This document shows, one piece after another, positions 16,838-24,643 of a stretch of 39,528 nt of DNA (within the stretch, counting starts at the first letter, position 1; every line of letters starts with the position of its first letter). The stretch is from the NCBI GenBank assembly GCA_016929495.1, contig JAFGIS010000596.1, forward strand, positions 1 to 39,528, written 5' to 3'. The translations under genes were made by a program, and so were the position numbers. The notes under the pieces are model-generated. The model was not told where the DNA came from and searched no databases. It saw only the letters and a program-made list of their open reading frames with translations. The stretch comes from Polyangiaceae bacterium (GTDB lineage Bacteria; Myxococcota_A; Polyangia; Polyangiales; Polyangiaceae).

Positions 16838-17245
16838 ATGCCGCGACCTCACAAGCCACGAAGCGTCGGGCACCCGCCATCGGTGACGTACTTCAAGCCG
16901 CGCGGTGTGCCGATGGCTGACCTCGTCGAGGCTGTGCTCGCCCTCGATGAACTGGAGGCGCTGCGGCTCGTGGACCTCGAAGGCCTCTCGCACGAGCAGG
17001 CTGCAGACCGTATGGGTGTCTCCCGCGGCACTGTCGGGAGGCTGCTCGAGAGGGGCCGACGTGTGGTCGTCGATGCGCTGCTTCATGGGAAGTCGCTGCG
17101 CATGGAGGGGGGGCCGGTCGTCCCCGAGGGTCGGCGTGTGAGGCGCGCGCGGTGCTGTCGCTGGTGCGAGAGGCCTGTAGCCGCTGCCTCCAGCGGTACG
17201 CAAGCCGGTGTACGACCCACGGGCGCGGGTGACCCTCGCCGCTAG
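16838..17245 (+). CDS. DUF134-family predicted DNA-binding protein
   Basis: 135 residues. The start MPRPHKPRSVGHPPSVTYFKP and the helix-turn-helix LSHEQAADRMGVSRGTVGRLLERGRR match the DUF134 family of small sigma-70 region 4-like DNA-binding proteins. The core ends at about residue 100 (LRMEGG); the remaining tail is Arg/Cys-rich and includes RARCCRWCERP, possibly a metal-binding patch. DUF134 genes are often found near NifX-like and MinD-type ferredoxin ATPase genes in anaerobes, and here the gene is directly upstream of such a cluster. It may regulate that cluster or sense its Fe-S status. The in-frame region upstream of this ATG is not conserved, so the start is fairly secure. Confidence 0.85.
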   Translation: MPRPHKPRSVGHPPSVTYFKPRGVPMADLVEAVLALDELEALRLVDLEGLSHEQAADRMGVSRGTVGRLLERGRRVVVDALLHGKSLRMEGGPVVPEGRRVRRARCCRWCERPVAAASSGTQAGVRPTGAGDPRR

Positions 17246-17376
17246 TCTCCGGGATTCGCCCCCCCTCGCCCGGTCGGGGGCGGCGAAAAACCCGTCGCTT
17301 CAATTGAAACGATGCACTAGGCCGAAAGCGAAGGCCTCGGAGGCAACAGAGTCTCCGTTTCCGGCTCCGGTCGAGC

Positions 17377-17404
17377 CGCGGAGTCGCAGGAATGCGACTC
17401 CGCG
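17377..17404. promoter_or_regulatory. 11-bp inverted repeat, candidate upstream activating site
   Basis: CGCGGAGTCGC and GCGACTCCGCG are perfect 11-bp arms separated by 6 bp (aggaat). The centre lies about 86 bp upstream of the -24 GG, within the range where sigma-54 activators bind. The Fis-type activator encoded at 28154-29560 is the natural candidate to bind it. A rho-independent hairpin is unlikely because no T-tract follows and no gene ends close before it. Confidence 0.5.
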
Positions 17405-17474
17405 CGTACGCTGGCCCTGACCAACCCGGCGTGATTCCCAGCATTTCTCGAAGAGAAACACGCTGCGCCGATGG

Positions 17475-17490
17475 CGGCACGGTTCCTGCT
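17475..17490 (+). promoter_or_regulatory. Sigma-54 (-24/-12) promoter of the ORP cluster
   Basis: CGGCAC-GGTTC-CTGC-T matches the sigma-54 consensus TGGCAC-N5-TTGC-W at all but two positions. The invariant GG (17476-17477) and GC (17488-17489) are correctly 12 bp apart. The predicted transcript would start near 17501 and lead into the gene at 17640. The same GGCAC-N5-CTGC form recurs on the other strand at 28002-28017 before another ORP-like gene. Confidence 0.65.
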
Positions 17491-17639
17491 GAGGGGAGGG
17501 TTGTGAAGGAGCGCGCCACGACAGCGGCTTGCATCGTTCGAAATGGACGGCCGGGACCGGGGTTCTGGGTTGGACGCGAAGCGCTCGCTCCGGAGAAGCT
17601 CGACAACCGGGCATCCGACGCCGTCGACAGGGAGCACGC

Positions 17640-18017
17640 ATGAAGGTTGCTATCAGTGCCACAGGCAGAACGCTGGACGCGGCCGTCGAGCCGCGATTTG
17701 GTCGCTGCTCGATCTTCCTGCTGGTCGAGACGGACACAATGAGCCTCGAGGTCATCGACAACGAAAACGGTTCGCTCGGCGGCGGAGCAGGGATCAAGAC
17801 GGCCCAGTTGGTGGCGCACAAGGGCGTCCGAGCCGTCCTCACGGGCAACTGTGGACCCAATGCGTACCAGACGCTGAGCGCGGCCGGCATCGGTGTCGTT
17901 GTGGGTTGCACCGGTACGGTCGCCGACGTCCTTGCTCGGTTCAACGCAGGACTGCTCGCGCCGGCCGCAGCCCCCAACGTGGAGAGCCACTCGGCGCAGG
18001 GTCGTGGGCACACATGA
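17640..18017 (+). CDS. ORP/NifX-like (dinitrogenase Fe-Mo cofactor-like) domain protein
   Basis: 125 residues from an ATG with GGGAG upstream. The whole protein is one NifX/NifB-C/ORP domain: MKVAISATGRTLDAAVEPRF, FGRCSIFLLVETD, a Gly-rich loop, VLTGNCGPNAYQTLSAAGI and a short tail with His. In nitrogen fixers this fold carries FeMo-cofactor precursors; in Desulfovibrio the orange protein (ORP) of this fold binds a Mo-Cu-S cluster. No nitrogenase structural gene is in the window, and the neighbours (MinD-ferredoxin ATPase, MrpORP) match the ORP setting. It is the first gene behind the sigma-54 promoter, and its stop overlaps the next small ORF as ATGA. Cluster content is inferred, not shown. 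Confidence 0.85.
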   Translation: MKVAISATGRTLDAAVEPRFGRCSIFLLVETDTMSLEVIDNENGSLGGGAGIKTAQLVAHKGVRAVLTGNCGPNAYQTLSAAGIGVVVGCTGTVADVLARFNAGLLAPAAAPNVESHSAQGRGHT

Positions 18018-18094
18018 CTGACACCCGGAAGCATCCCGAGCTCGACGTTTCTGCTCTTGGCCGGGCAGCGTTGGCGCGAGGCGCTGCCGAATGA
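18014..18094 (+). CDS. 26-residue translationally coupled small ORF
   Basis: This ORF (MTDTRKHPELDVSALG...) starts in an ATGA overlapping the ORP-like stop and ends in another ATGA overlapping the ATPase start. The double overlap makes ribosomes pass straight from gene to gene, and argues that the ORF is translated. I recognise no family. It could be a real micropeptide, the shrunken remnant of a small ORP-cluster gene, or only a coupling device. Confidence 0.5.
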   Translation: MTDTRKHPELDVSALGRAALARGAAE

Positions 18095-19947
18095 GTCGAC
18101 CGATCCGCATCGCCGTCGCGAGCGGCAAGGGAGGAACGGGCAAGACGACCGTCGCCACCACCCTGGCGGCCATCCTGGCCGAGGCCGGAACGTGCACGGC
18201 GTACGCCGATTGCGACGTCGAGGAGCCGAACGGCCATTTGTTCCTCAGACCGACCGTCCACAGGACGTTCGACGTGACGATCCCCGTGCCCGAGGTCGAC
18301 GAAGCCCGCTGCACCCTGTGCGACGCCTGCGGCGCCGCGTGTCGCTACTCGGCCATCGTATCGCTGCCCAACAGGGTGCTGACCTTTCCCAAGCTCTGCC
18401 ACGGCTGCGGCGGATGCACACTCGCTTGCCCGGCCGGGGCGATCCGAGAGGTGCCACGAGTCGTCGGCGCGGTGGAGCAAGGCCTCGCGGGTCGACTGCT
18501 CGTCGTCCAAGGCAGACTGAACGTGGGAGAGGCCATGGCGCCGCCCGTGATCCGCGCGGTGCTGGAGGCCGCACCCAACGTGCATGCGCTCGTGCTCGAC
18601 GCGCCGCCGGGCACGTCCTGCCCAGTGATCGCCTCGGTAAAGACAGCGGATGTCGTTTTGCTGGTGTCGGAGCCCACGCCCTTTGGCCTGAACGACTTGA
18701 GTTTGGCCGTGCACTTGGTCCGGGACCTCGGCATACCGTTCGGAGTGGTCGTCAATCGCGCGGGAACGGGCGACCGCGCCGTGTACGAGTACTGCGCGGA
18801 CGAGGGCATTCCTGTCTTGCTCGAGATCCCGAGCGACCGAAGGATAGCCCAGGCCTATTCGCGGGGGGAGCTGTGCTCGGACGTGATCCCCGAGCTGAAG
18901 CCGCGCCTCTTGGAGTTGTACGCTGGGCTTTGCGGCCTGGCTTGTGTGGACCGGCCCACGAGCGTCGCACGTCCGGCGGCCCACTTCGCCGATATCGCCG
19001 GTGGCGCGGCACTTCCTGCGGAGCTGGTGACCCTGGGGAAAAAACGGCGCGAGCCCGATGAGCTCGTGGTCGTCAGCGGCAAGGGTGGGACAGGAAAAAC
19101 CAGCATCGTCGCATCGTTCGTCGCCCTCGCCGAACGGGCGGCCATGGCCGATTGCGACGTCGACGCCGCGGACTTGCATCTGGTGCTCGGCCCCACGGTT
19201 CAACAGCGGCACCCGTTCGCCGGAGGCAAGCTGGCGGTGATCGACGCCGCCCTCTGCGCTGGCTGCGAGCGGTGCGTACATCTCTGCCGGTTCGATGCCG
19301 TCCGCGCGTCCTCCGCTGCAACCTGCGCCAGCTGTGAGGTCGACCCTCTCTCGTGCGAGGGCTGCGGCGTGTGTGTTGACCAGTGCCCCGAGCATGCCGC
19401 TGCCCTCGTGCCCACGACGAACGGCGAATGGTTCGTCTCAGACACCCGGCACGGTCCCATGGTCCACGCGCGCCTCGGCATCGCCCAGGAAAACAGTGGC
19501 AAGCTCGTGTCACTCGTTCGGCGTCACGGGAAAGCGGTGGCAGACGCGAGCCAGAGACAGCTCGTGCTCTGCGACGGTTCCCCGGGCATCGGCTGCCCAG
19601 TCATCGCCTCGATCTCTGGAGCGCGGATGGCGCTCGTGGTTACCGAGCCGACGTTGTCCGGACTGCACGATCTCCGGCGCGTCGCCGAGCTCTGCCGACA
19701 GCTCAACGTCGAAGCCGTGGTTTGCATCAACAAGGCAGACCTCAACTCCGAGGTTGCGGATGCCATCGAAGCCGAGGCTTCACGGTGGGGCATGCCGGTT
19801 GTCGGCAGAGTCCGCTACGACGATTCTGTCACCACGGCCCAGGTGAGCAGACACGCCGTGGTGGAGCACGGCGACAGCCCCGCCTCGCTAGATATCCGAG
19901 CGCTCTGGACGCGCGTCCGGGCGGCGATGGCGTCGACGAACGCATGA
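18091..19947 (+). CDS. Double MinD-type ATPase with two inserted ferredoxin domains (tandem fusion)
   Basis: 618 residues containing two complete copies of a unit that is usually a separate protein of about 285 residues. Copy 1 (about 1-295): deviant Walker A SGKGGTGKTT (11-20), then an inserted 2[4Fe-4S] ferredoxin with Cys74/77/80/84 and Cys103/106/109/113, then the MinD-like C-terminal part with LVLDAPPGTSCPV. Copy 2 (about 325-615): SGKGGTGKTS, ferredoxin motifs CAGCERCVHLC and CEGCGVCVDQC plus an extra CASC pair, and DGSPGIGCPV. The two copies are joined by a linker ending in KKRREPDE. Such ATPases occur as two neighbouring genes in the Desulfovibrio ORP cluster. The role is probably ATP-driven Fe-S or metal-cluster handling, or MinD-like positioning. 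It sits between the ORP-like protein and MrpORP. Confidence 0.9.
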   Translation: MSRPIRIAVASGKGGTGKTTVATTLAAILAEAGTCTAYADCDVEEPNGHLFLRPTVHRTFDVTIPVPEVDEARCTLCDACGAACRYSAIVSLPNRVLTFPKLCHGCGGCTLACPAGAIREVPRVVGAVEQGLAGRLLVVQGRLNVGEAMAPPVIRAVLEAAPNVHALVLDAPPGTSCPVIASVKTADVVLLVSEPTPFGLNDLSLAVHLVRDLGIPFGVVVNRAGTGDRAVYEYCADEGIPVLLEIPSDRRIAQAYSRGELCSDVIPELKPRLLELYAGLCGLACVDRPTSVARPAAHFADIAGGAALPAELVTLGKKRREPDELVVVSGKGGTGKTSIVASFVALAERAAMADCDVDAADLHLVLGPTVQQRHPFAGGKLAVIDAALCAGCERCVHLCRFDAVRASSAATCASCEVDPLSCEGCGVCVDQCPEHAAALVPTTNGEWFVSDTRHGPMVHARLGIAQENSGKLVSLVRRHGKAVADASQRQLVLCDGSPGIGCPVIASISGARMALVVTEPTLSGLHDLRRVAELCRQLNVEAVVCINKADLNSEVADAIEAEASRWGMPVVGRVRYDDSVTTAQVSRHAVVEHGDSPASLDIRALWTRVRAAMASTNA

Positions 19948-19995
19948 GCAAGGAGCCGTCGAGCCACGGGTGCCCACTTCAGAAAGGGTCACAAG

Positions 19996-21264
19996 ATGAC
20001 GACCGAGAAGACCTGCAACAGCTGCAACGATTCCCAGTGTACTGCGCAGCAGAAGCGTCCTGGAGAGCGCGAGGAGGACTTCCTCGAGCGCCAGGTGCTG
20101 CTGTCGCGGATGTGCCGCATCCAGCGCAAGATCATGGTCGTTTCCGGGAAAGGCGGCGTCGGCAAGAGCACCGTCGCTGTCAACCTCGCGACCGCCCTCG
20201 CGCTGGCGGGCAAGCGGGTCGGCATCCTCGACGTCGATATCCACGGACCGAGCGTGCCGAAGCTCCTGCACCTCGAGGGAAGCCAGATTGCCGCAAGTGA
20301 AGACGCCTTGCTTCCCGTCGCGCTGCGCTATGGCGACGGCAACCTCCATGTGATGTCGATCGGCTTGTTGCTGCAGGCGCGGGACGATGCAGTCATCTGG
20401 CGTGGTCCCAGGAAGTACGGCGCCATCAAGCAGTTCCTCAAAGACGTCGAGTGGGGCGAGCTCGACTACCTGGTGATCGACTCGCCGCCCGGCACGGGCG
20501 ACGAGCCCCTGGCTGTGGCGCAGCTCATCGAAAACGCGGACGGCGCCGTGGTGGTCACCACGCCGCAGGAGGTTGCGGTTCAGGACGTGCGCCGCTGCAT
20601 CGTCTTCTGCCGGCAGCTGGAGCTTCCGGTGCTGGGGGTCGTCGAGAACATGAGCGGCTTCACCTGTCCGAAGTGCGGAGAGCTCGTGCGGATCTTCGGT
20701 GCGGACGGTGGCCGTGCCATGGCCGAGGAGATGAGAGTGCCCTATCTGGGATCCATCCCCATCGAGCCGGAGGTCGTGGTGTCTGGCGACAGCGGCAAGC
20801 CCATGGTGCTGGCCCACCCCCACTCCGAAACAGCCAAGGCCTTCGGCCGCATCGTGAGGACACTGCTCGAGCCGGAGCTGCGCGCCGCGACTGAACGGCC
20901 CGTTGCGGCGCGCGACGGGGCGCTGTCCAGGATCGCAGTGCCGGTCACCGGCGGAGTGCTGTCCTCGCACTTCGGTCACTGCGAACAGTTCGTCCTGTTC
21001 GACGTCGACGCAGAGGGCAAGAGTGTCCTTCAAACGCAGGTGCTGAAGCCGCCACCGCACGAGCCGGGCACGTTCCCCAGATGGCTGCGCGAGCAGGGCG
21101 CGACGGTCATCATCGCCGGCGGGATGGGATCTCGTGCGCAGAGCCTGTTCGCGGAAAACGGCATCCGCGTGGTCGTCGGCGCATCGAGTGACCAGCCGGG
21201 TATCCTGGTTCGTGCGTTCCTCGACGGCTGCCTGAGTACGGGCGCCAACGCCTGCGACCACTAG
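19996..21264 (+). CDS. MrpORP: Mrp/NBP35 Fe-S carrier ATPase fused to ORP/NifX domain
   Basis: 422 residues. The N-terminus has a Cys cluster (Cys7, Cys10, Cys15) as in some NBP35/Mrp proteins. The Mrp P-loop domain covers about 45-300 with Walker A SGKGGVGKST (50-59), DVDIHGPSVPKLL, VIDSPPGTGDE and the cluster-bridging CPKC (224-227). A second domain at about 311-418 is an ORP/NifX-type fold (RIAVPVTGGVLSSHFGHCEQF). This two-domain order is that of Desulfovibrio MrpORP. Mrp proteins carry and deliver Fe-S clusters; the fused domain probably links this to the ORP complex. The start has AGAAAGGG upstream, 48 bp after the ATPase stop. The FmdB gene begins 8 bp after the stop. Confidence 0.92.
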   Translation: MTTEKTCNSCNDSQCTAQQKRPGEREEDFLERQVLLSRMCRIQRKIMVVSGKGGVGKSTVAVNLATALALAGKRVGILDVDIHGPSVPKLLHLEGSQIAASEDALLPVALRYGDGNLHVMSIGLLLQARDDAVIWRGPRKYGAIKQFLKDVEWGELDYLVIDSPPGTGDEPLAVAQLIENADGAVVVTTPQEVAVQDVRRCIVFCRQLELPVLGVVENMSGFTCPKCGELVRIFGADGGRAMAEEMRVPYLGSIPIEPEVVVSGDSGKPMVLAHPHSETAKAFGRIVRTLLEPELRAATERPVAARDGALSRIAVPVTGGVLSSHFGHCEQFVLFDVDAEGKSVLQTQVLKPPPHEPGTFPRWLREQGATVIIAGGMGSRAQSLFAENGIRVVVGASSDQPGILVRAFLDGCLSTGANACDH

Positions 21265-21272
21265 GTGCGCCC

Positions 21273-21503
21273 ATGCCAACGTACGTCTACCAGTGCACAC
21301 GATGCGGTCAGTTCGAGGAGCAGCAGTCGATCTCGGCGCCTCCGCTCAGCCGCTGCCCGACCTGTGGCGAACAGGTCACTCGACTCATCGCGGGCGGGAC
21401 CAGCTTCATCATGAAGGGCCGGGGGGCGTCGAGCCATTGCGAGCGAGAAACCCCCTGCTGCGGGCGAGAGACCCGCTGCGACAAGCCGCCGTGCGGGAAA
21501 TGA
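21273..21503 (+). CDS. FmdB-family zinc-ribbon protein
   Basis: 76 residues. The opening MPTYVYQCTRCGQFEEQQS with Cys8/Cys11, and the second knuckle CPTCGE (Cys28/Cys31), are the FmdB/CxxC_CXXC_SSSS zinc ribbon. A conserved stretch TSFIMKGRG follows. The tail is unusually Cys-rich (ETPCCGRETRCDKPPCGK), which could bind extra metal. FmdB proteins are small putative regulators or assembly factors of unclear role. It starts 8 bp after MrpORP and is the last gene of the 17.6-21.5 kb cluster. Confidence 0.87.
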   Translation: MPTYVYQCTRCGQFEEQQSISAPPLSRCPTCGEQVTRLIAGGTSFIMKGRGASSHCERETPCCGRETRCDKPPCGK

Positions 21504-21720
21504 CGGCGCCAGCGACAGGACACTGGAGGAGTCGCATTCGTGCGACCCTTCCGGTGACTCAGAGTCGCTTTGCGGTCACCGTCGCTGGGGCCTTTGTCGC
21601 AGACGACGGCTTCGCATCGAAATGGCAAGGGCCAGGACATGCAGGCGCGTTTGCGGCGAACGGCATGGATCGGCTCTTGCATGCGCACGGCAATCACAGC
21701 ACTGCCTCTCACGACCCACG

Positions 21721-22698
21721 ATGTGCACGGGACGGAATCTAGCCTCGCGTCGACTGCTGAGCTCGAGCCAACCGGGAAGCCTGACAACACGGCGGGCGCC
21801 GGTGCTGGGGCTTGCTCTAACTCTGAGCGTAGGGTGCGGCTCGAACGAGTCCGACTCGCGCGGTTGCGTGGCGGGTCAATCGGTGGCGTGCATCGGCCCC
21901 GAAGGATGCAGCGGCTACCAGGTGTGCAGAGACGATGGCGAACGGTTCGACCCTTGCATTTGCGAAGGCGCGACCGCTGCAACGGGCGGCGGAGCTACGC
22001 TCGCAACGGGCGGTCTCTCGGGTGGCGGGCGCGCTGGCCTTCCGAGCGGCGGTAGCAGCGCGGCCGGCGGTCAGAGCGTTGCGAGCGGCGGCAGCAGTGC
22101 TGGCGGTTCGACGGAAACCAAGGCTACCGGCGGCGCTGCAGTCGACTGTGAGCCAGCTGAGATGAACGATTGGGCAGCCCCAGCGTACGTGCCAGCACGG
22201 GCGCCCCAGGATCTCTGCAGCGAGGCCCTGATTAGGCAGTACAGCGCCGATTGTCTGGACAGCGCCGACTGCGCGTCCTTCGAGGCGGGGGGTGAGTACG
22301 CAGAGTGCGGTGAGTGTCTTCGCCCGACGCCAGCCGATGACGCGGAGTATGGGCCGCTGATACTGTCCGGCATCCTTCGGGAGACCAATTTCGCGGGGTG
22401 CATCGAGCTCGTGGGCGAAGCCGGATGCGCCGTGCACCAGCAGCACAAGAGCCGGTGTGAGCACGAAGCGTGCTACGCCAACTGCCCGGTTGCCGACACG
22501 GACTCCCTGACGGAGTATCAAGAGTGCAAGCAGCAAGCGCGCTCCGGAGTCTGCTCCGCTTACCGTGAGGCTGCAGTCTGTATCGTCGACCCAGCCCACG
22601 TCGAGGCCTGCGGCGGAGACGACTTCGAGGAGTCTTTCGTTTCCGTCGGGATGGTGTTCTGCGGCGGCCTCGCATCAGAGCTATCTGGTGGAAGCTGA
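21721..22698 (+). CDS. Cys-rich lipoprotein with Gly/Ser linker
   Basis: About 325 residues from the ATG at 21721. The hydrophobic stretch VLGLALTLSVGC ends in a lipobox-like LSVGC, so the mature protein should be lipid-anchored. After it come a short Cys-rich segment (CVAGQSVACIGPEGCSGYQVC), about 60 residues of Gly/Ser/Ala/Thr repeats, and a Cys-rich globular domain with around 17 cysteines, probably disulfide bonded. The architecture matches many myxobacterial surface lipoproteins of unknown function and resembles the smaller one at 33076. The n-region before the hydrophobic core is long, so the true start may be a non-ATG codon closer to it. The adjacent disulfide operon could oxidise such proteins. 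Confidence 0.75.
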   Translation: MCTGRNLASRRLLSSSQPGSLTTRRAPVLGLALTLSVGCGSNESDSRGCVAGQSVACIGPEGCSGYQVCRDDGERFDPCICEGATAATGGGATLATGGLSGGGRAGLPSGGSSAAGGQSVASGGSSAGGSTETKATGGAAVDCEPAEMNDWAAPAYVPARAPQDLCSEALIRQYSADCLDSADCASFEAGGEYAECGECLRPTPADDAEYGPLILSGILRETNFAGCIELVGEAGCAVHQQHKSRCEHEACYANCPVADTDSLTEYQECKQQARSGVCSAYREAAVCIVDPAHVEACGGDDFEESFVSVGMVFCGGLASELSGGS

Positions 22699-22722
22699 AT
22701 TCAGCTTTCGACAGCGCGCTGT
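22692..22722. terminator. Double palindrome between convergent genes
   Basis: AAGCTGAATTCAGCTT (22692-22707) and ACAGCGCGCTGT (22711-22722) are two perfect palindromes that start at the lipoprotein stop codon, in the 98-bp gap before the convergent dsbA-like gene ends. They could form a bidirectional terminator structure, although no clear T-tract is present. Confidence 0.35.
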
Positions 22723-22796
22723 AGCGGAAGGCGACGTGGCCCAAGGAGACCTGTGACGTCCCTGCTGGTCGAGGGGCTCGACAACGGCCTCAGCGG

Positions 22797-23654
22797 TCAG
22801 CGTTCAGTCCCCGCCACGGCTTCGTACTCTTCGGCCAGCACGTCTGCCACGAGCGACGTATCGAGATCGCCGACGTATTTGCGTCCATTGATGAAGAGCG
22901 TCGGAGTGGCGTCGACTTCGTTGCGAACGCCCTCCTTCTTCGACTCCACGAGCGCCGCGCGCAGAGCGGCGTTTCCTTGGAGCCGCCTAAACTCCTGCCT
23001 GTCCATTCCCGTCGCTTCGGCCCACTCCGGCAGCTTGGCAGGGTCGAAGCTGTTGAACTCCGAGTAGAGCTTCAGCGCGAACGGCCAGAACTTCCCCAGC
23101 TTGATTGCGGCCATCCACGCCATCGATCCCTCCGTAGAGCCCCGGTGGCTTCGCAAGGGGTACGGCCGAACGTAGAGCTTGACTTTGCCCTTGAGCGCAC
23201 CTTGTGTGACTGCCTCGTACAGAGCGGGGAGCATGCGCGAGCAGAAAGGACAGCGCGGGCACAGGTACAGGACCGCGGTGACTTTGGCGGAGGCATCCCC
23301 TGCGACAGGCATGTTCGTGAGGGCAATCGGGTAGCGTTTTCCCGAGCGCATCATGCTCGTCGCGCGGCGAGCCAGCCCGCGTGCGATGGTGGCACGATCC
23401 TGACCGGCAGCCACGCGGCGGCAGATGTCGTTCGCCAGCCGTTTGACGACCCGGCATACGGGCTTGCGCTTGAGGCATTCGTCCAGTGTTCGATCACAGC
23501 AGCGGTAGGCGTGCTGCGTCTTCAGAATCGCCGACGCGAGCTCTCGCTTGGCACCCTTGAGACCATCGCAGTCGCGTGTCTGCGCGGCCGCACGAGGCAC
23601 ACAGAGGAACGTGGCAAGCGTCAAGGTCAAACCGAGCACGAGAGAGCGTATCAT
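22797..23654 (-). CDS. DsbA-like periplasmic thiol:disulfide oxidoreductase
   Basis: 285 residues from an ATG with AAGGAG 6 nt upstream. A signal peptide (MIRSLVLGLTLTLATFLCV, cut near AAAQ) is followed by an unusual Cys-rich helical segment of about 75 residues (seven Cys) and then a DsbA/DsbG-type thioredoxin domain. Its active site is CPRCPFC (CPFC at 135-138), and the cis-Pro loop is ATPTLFINGRKYVGD. The active-site redox pair is complete. The extra N-terminal domain might be a substrate-binding or regulatory part. It is the last gene of the six-gene operon that starts at 27451; its ATG overlaps the stop of the MauE-like gene (ATGA). VKOR-DsbA upstream could recycle it. Confidence 0.88.
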   Translation of the reverse strand: MIRSLVLGLTLTLATFLCVPRAAAQTRDCDGLKGAKRELASAILKTQHAYRCCDRTLDECLKRKPVCRVVKRLANDICRRVAAGQDRATIARGLARRATSMMRSGKRYPIALTNMPVAGDASAKVTAVLYLCPRCPFCSRMLPALYEAVTQGALKGKVKLYVRPYPLRSHRGSTEGSMAWMAAIKLGKFWPFALKLYSEFNSFDPAKLPEWAEATGMDRQEFRRLQGNAALRAALVESKKEGVRNEVDATPTLFINGRKYVGDLDTSLVADVLAEEYEAVAGTER

Positions 23655-24136
23655 CGTGATCTCCTTGCTTTGGCTATCCAAGGTTCGATGCCGATCGGAT
23701 TGCGATCGGCGAAGAGCACGTATAGCCCCATGGCCAGCCAGGTGCCGTCCCTCAGCATGGTCCAGCCGGAAATCGGATCCTCGCCAACGGCTCCCTGCGA
23801 CGCGAAGCAGCCGCAGGTCATGTCGAGCCCGAGGTGCAAGGCCCAGCCCAGGGCCACCATGAACGACACCATCATACCCACGACCAGCAGGGCAGCCGCC
23901 CTGACGCGAAGCCCCGCGACGAGCAGGATGCCGGCCACCAGCTCCACCCAGGGCACGACAATGGCGAAGGCGTTGACCGAATAGAGCGGAAGCAGTTGGT
24001 AGGTGGCCACGTCCAGGGCGAATGAGGCTGGCTTGGCGATCTTGTGGAGGGAGGCTTCTGCGAAGAGCCACCCGAGGTACAGTCTGACGGCCAACGCCAA
24101 GTATCTATTCACTCGAGCAAGACGGGGCCATTTCAT
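23651..24136 (-). CDS. MauE/DoxX-family membrane protein
   Basis: 161 residues with four hydrophobic segments starting at LALAVRLYLGWLF, and the conserved HKIAKP and TCGCF motifs of the MauE/DoxX family. The CGC pair on the extracytoplasmic side is thought to take part in electron or disulfide transfer to periplasmic thioredoxin-like partners; MauE is known from methylamine dehydrogenase maturation, but no mau structural genes are here. The start at 24136 is chosen because it has a Gly-rich ribosome-binding site (GAGGGGG) and overlaps the rhodanese stop as ATGA. It sits between the rhodanese and the DsbA-like genes, so thiol or sulfur chemistry is the likely theme. Confidence 0.82.
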   Translation of the reverse strand: MKWPRLARVNRYLALAVRLYLGWLFAEASLHKIAKPASFALDVATYQLLPLYSVNAFAIVVPWVELVAGILLVAGLRVRAAALLVVGMMVSFMVALGWALHLGLDMTCGCFASQGAVGEDPISGWTMLRDGTWLAMGLYVLFADRNPIGIEPWIAKARRSR

Positions 24137-24636
24137 TGCGACGCCCCCTCGACCTCGGGATTCAGCGCCGCTGCGCCACCGGTCACGTAGTGCACGTTCT
24201 TGAGGCGTGCACCCGAAAGCAGGCGCGCCCACTCCCTTCCGGTGTCAGGGTCGCCTCCATCGCCGTAGACCACGATGTTCCGAGTTCGGGACGCGGCCAT
24301 CTTCTTGGCCACGAGAGCCACCTCCTTGTCTGGCGGGGGACCGAGCCAATCGAACTCGAGGTGCATCGCACGGTGCAGATGCCAGCGCTGGAACTCCTCC
24401 TTGGAGCGGGCGTCGATGACCAGGGTGTCCCTGGCCACGACCTTCGGGTCATCCGGTGCGAGCGGTTTGGCCTCTCCGACCGGTTCGGGGCAGGGCACCA
24501 GAATGGTGTACTCTTCTCGTGCCACGAGCGGCAACCGATCGTCACGCACACAATTGACTCCCAGCGCGACAGCCGCGCTGGCCAGGGTGAGGGCACTCGC
24601 TTCGGCGAGCGCGCGAGCCAGGGCTCCTACAGCCAT
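24133..24636 (-). CDS. Membrane-anchored rhodanese-like protein lacking the catalytic Cys
   Basis: 167 residues from an ATG with GAGG upstream. A single hydrophobic N-terminal segment (about 10-28) anchors it, and a rhodanese-like domain follows (TLVIDARSKEEFQRWHLHRAMHL, then IVVYGDGGDPDTGREWARLL). Active rhodaneses have Cys at the start of the loop after VVY; here it is Gly125, so sulfur transfer through a persulfide is not expected. The domain may bind a partner or sulfur species instead. It starts 7 bp after the MBL hydrolase and overlaps the MauE start by ATGA. Confidence 0.83.
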   Translation of the reverse strand: MAVGALARALAEASALTLASAAVALGVNCVRDDRLPLVAREEYTILVPCPEPVGEAKPLAPDDPKVVARDTLVIDARSKEEFQRWHLHRAMHLEFDWLGPPPDKEVALVAKKMAASRTRNIVVYGDGGDPDTGREWARLLSGARLKNVHYVTGGAAALNPEVEGASQ

Positions 24637-24643
24637 GCCAACC

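Larger units (their letters stand above)
17246..17639. other. Regulatory region of the ORP cluster
   Basis: About 390 bp between the DUF134 gene and the first ORP-like gene. It has no gene of its own but carries a strong dyad (17377-17404) and a sigma-54-type promoter (17475-17490), in the spacing expected for an enhancer-dependent promoter. Confidence 0.65.

Noticed and set aside
19944..20300. ATGA start overlapping the double-ATPase stop, opening another frame into MrpORP
   Set aside because: The frame runs through the MrpORP P-loop region with Arg/Pro-rich text and no family match; the MrpORP start at 19996 has its own ribosome-binding site.
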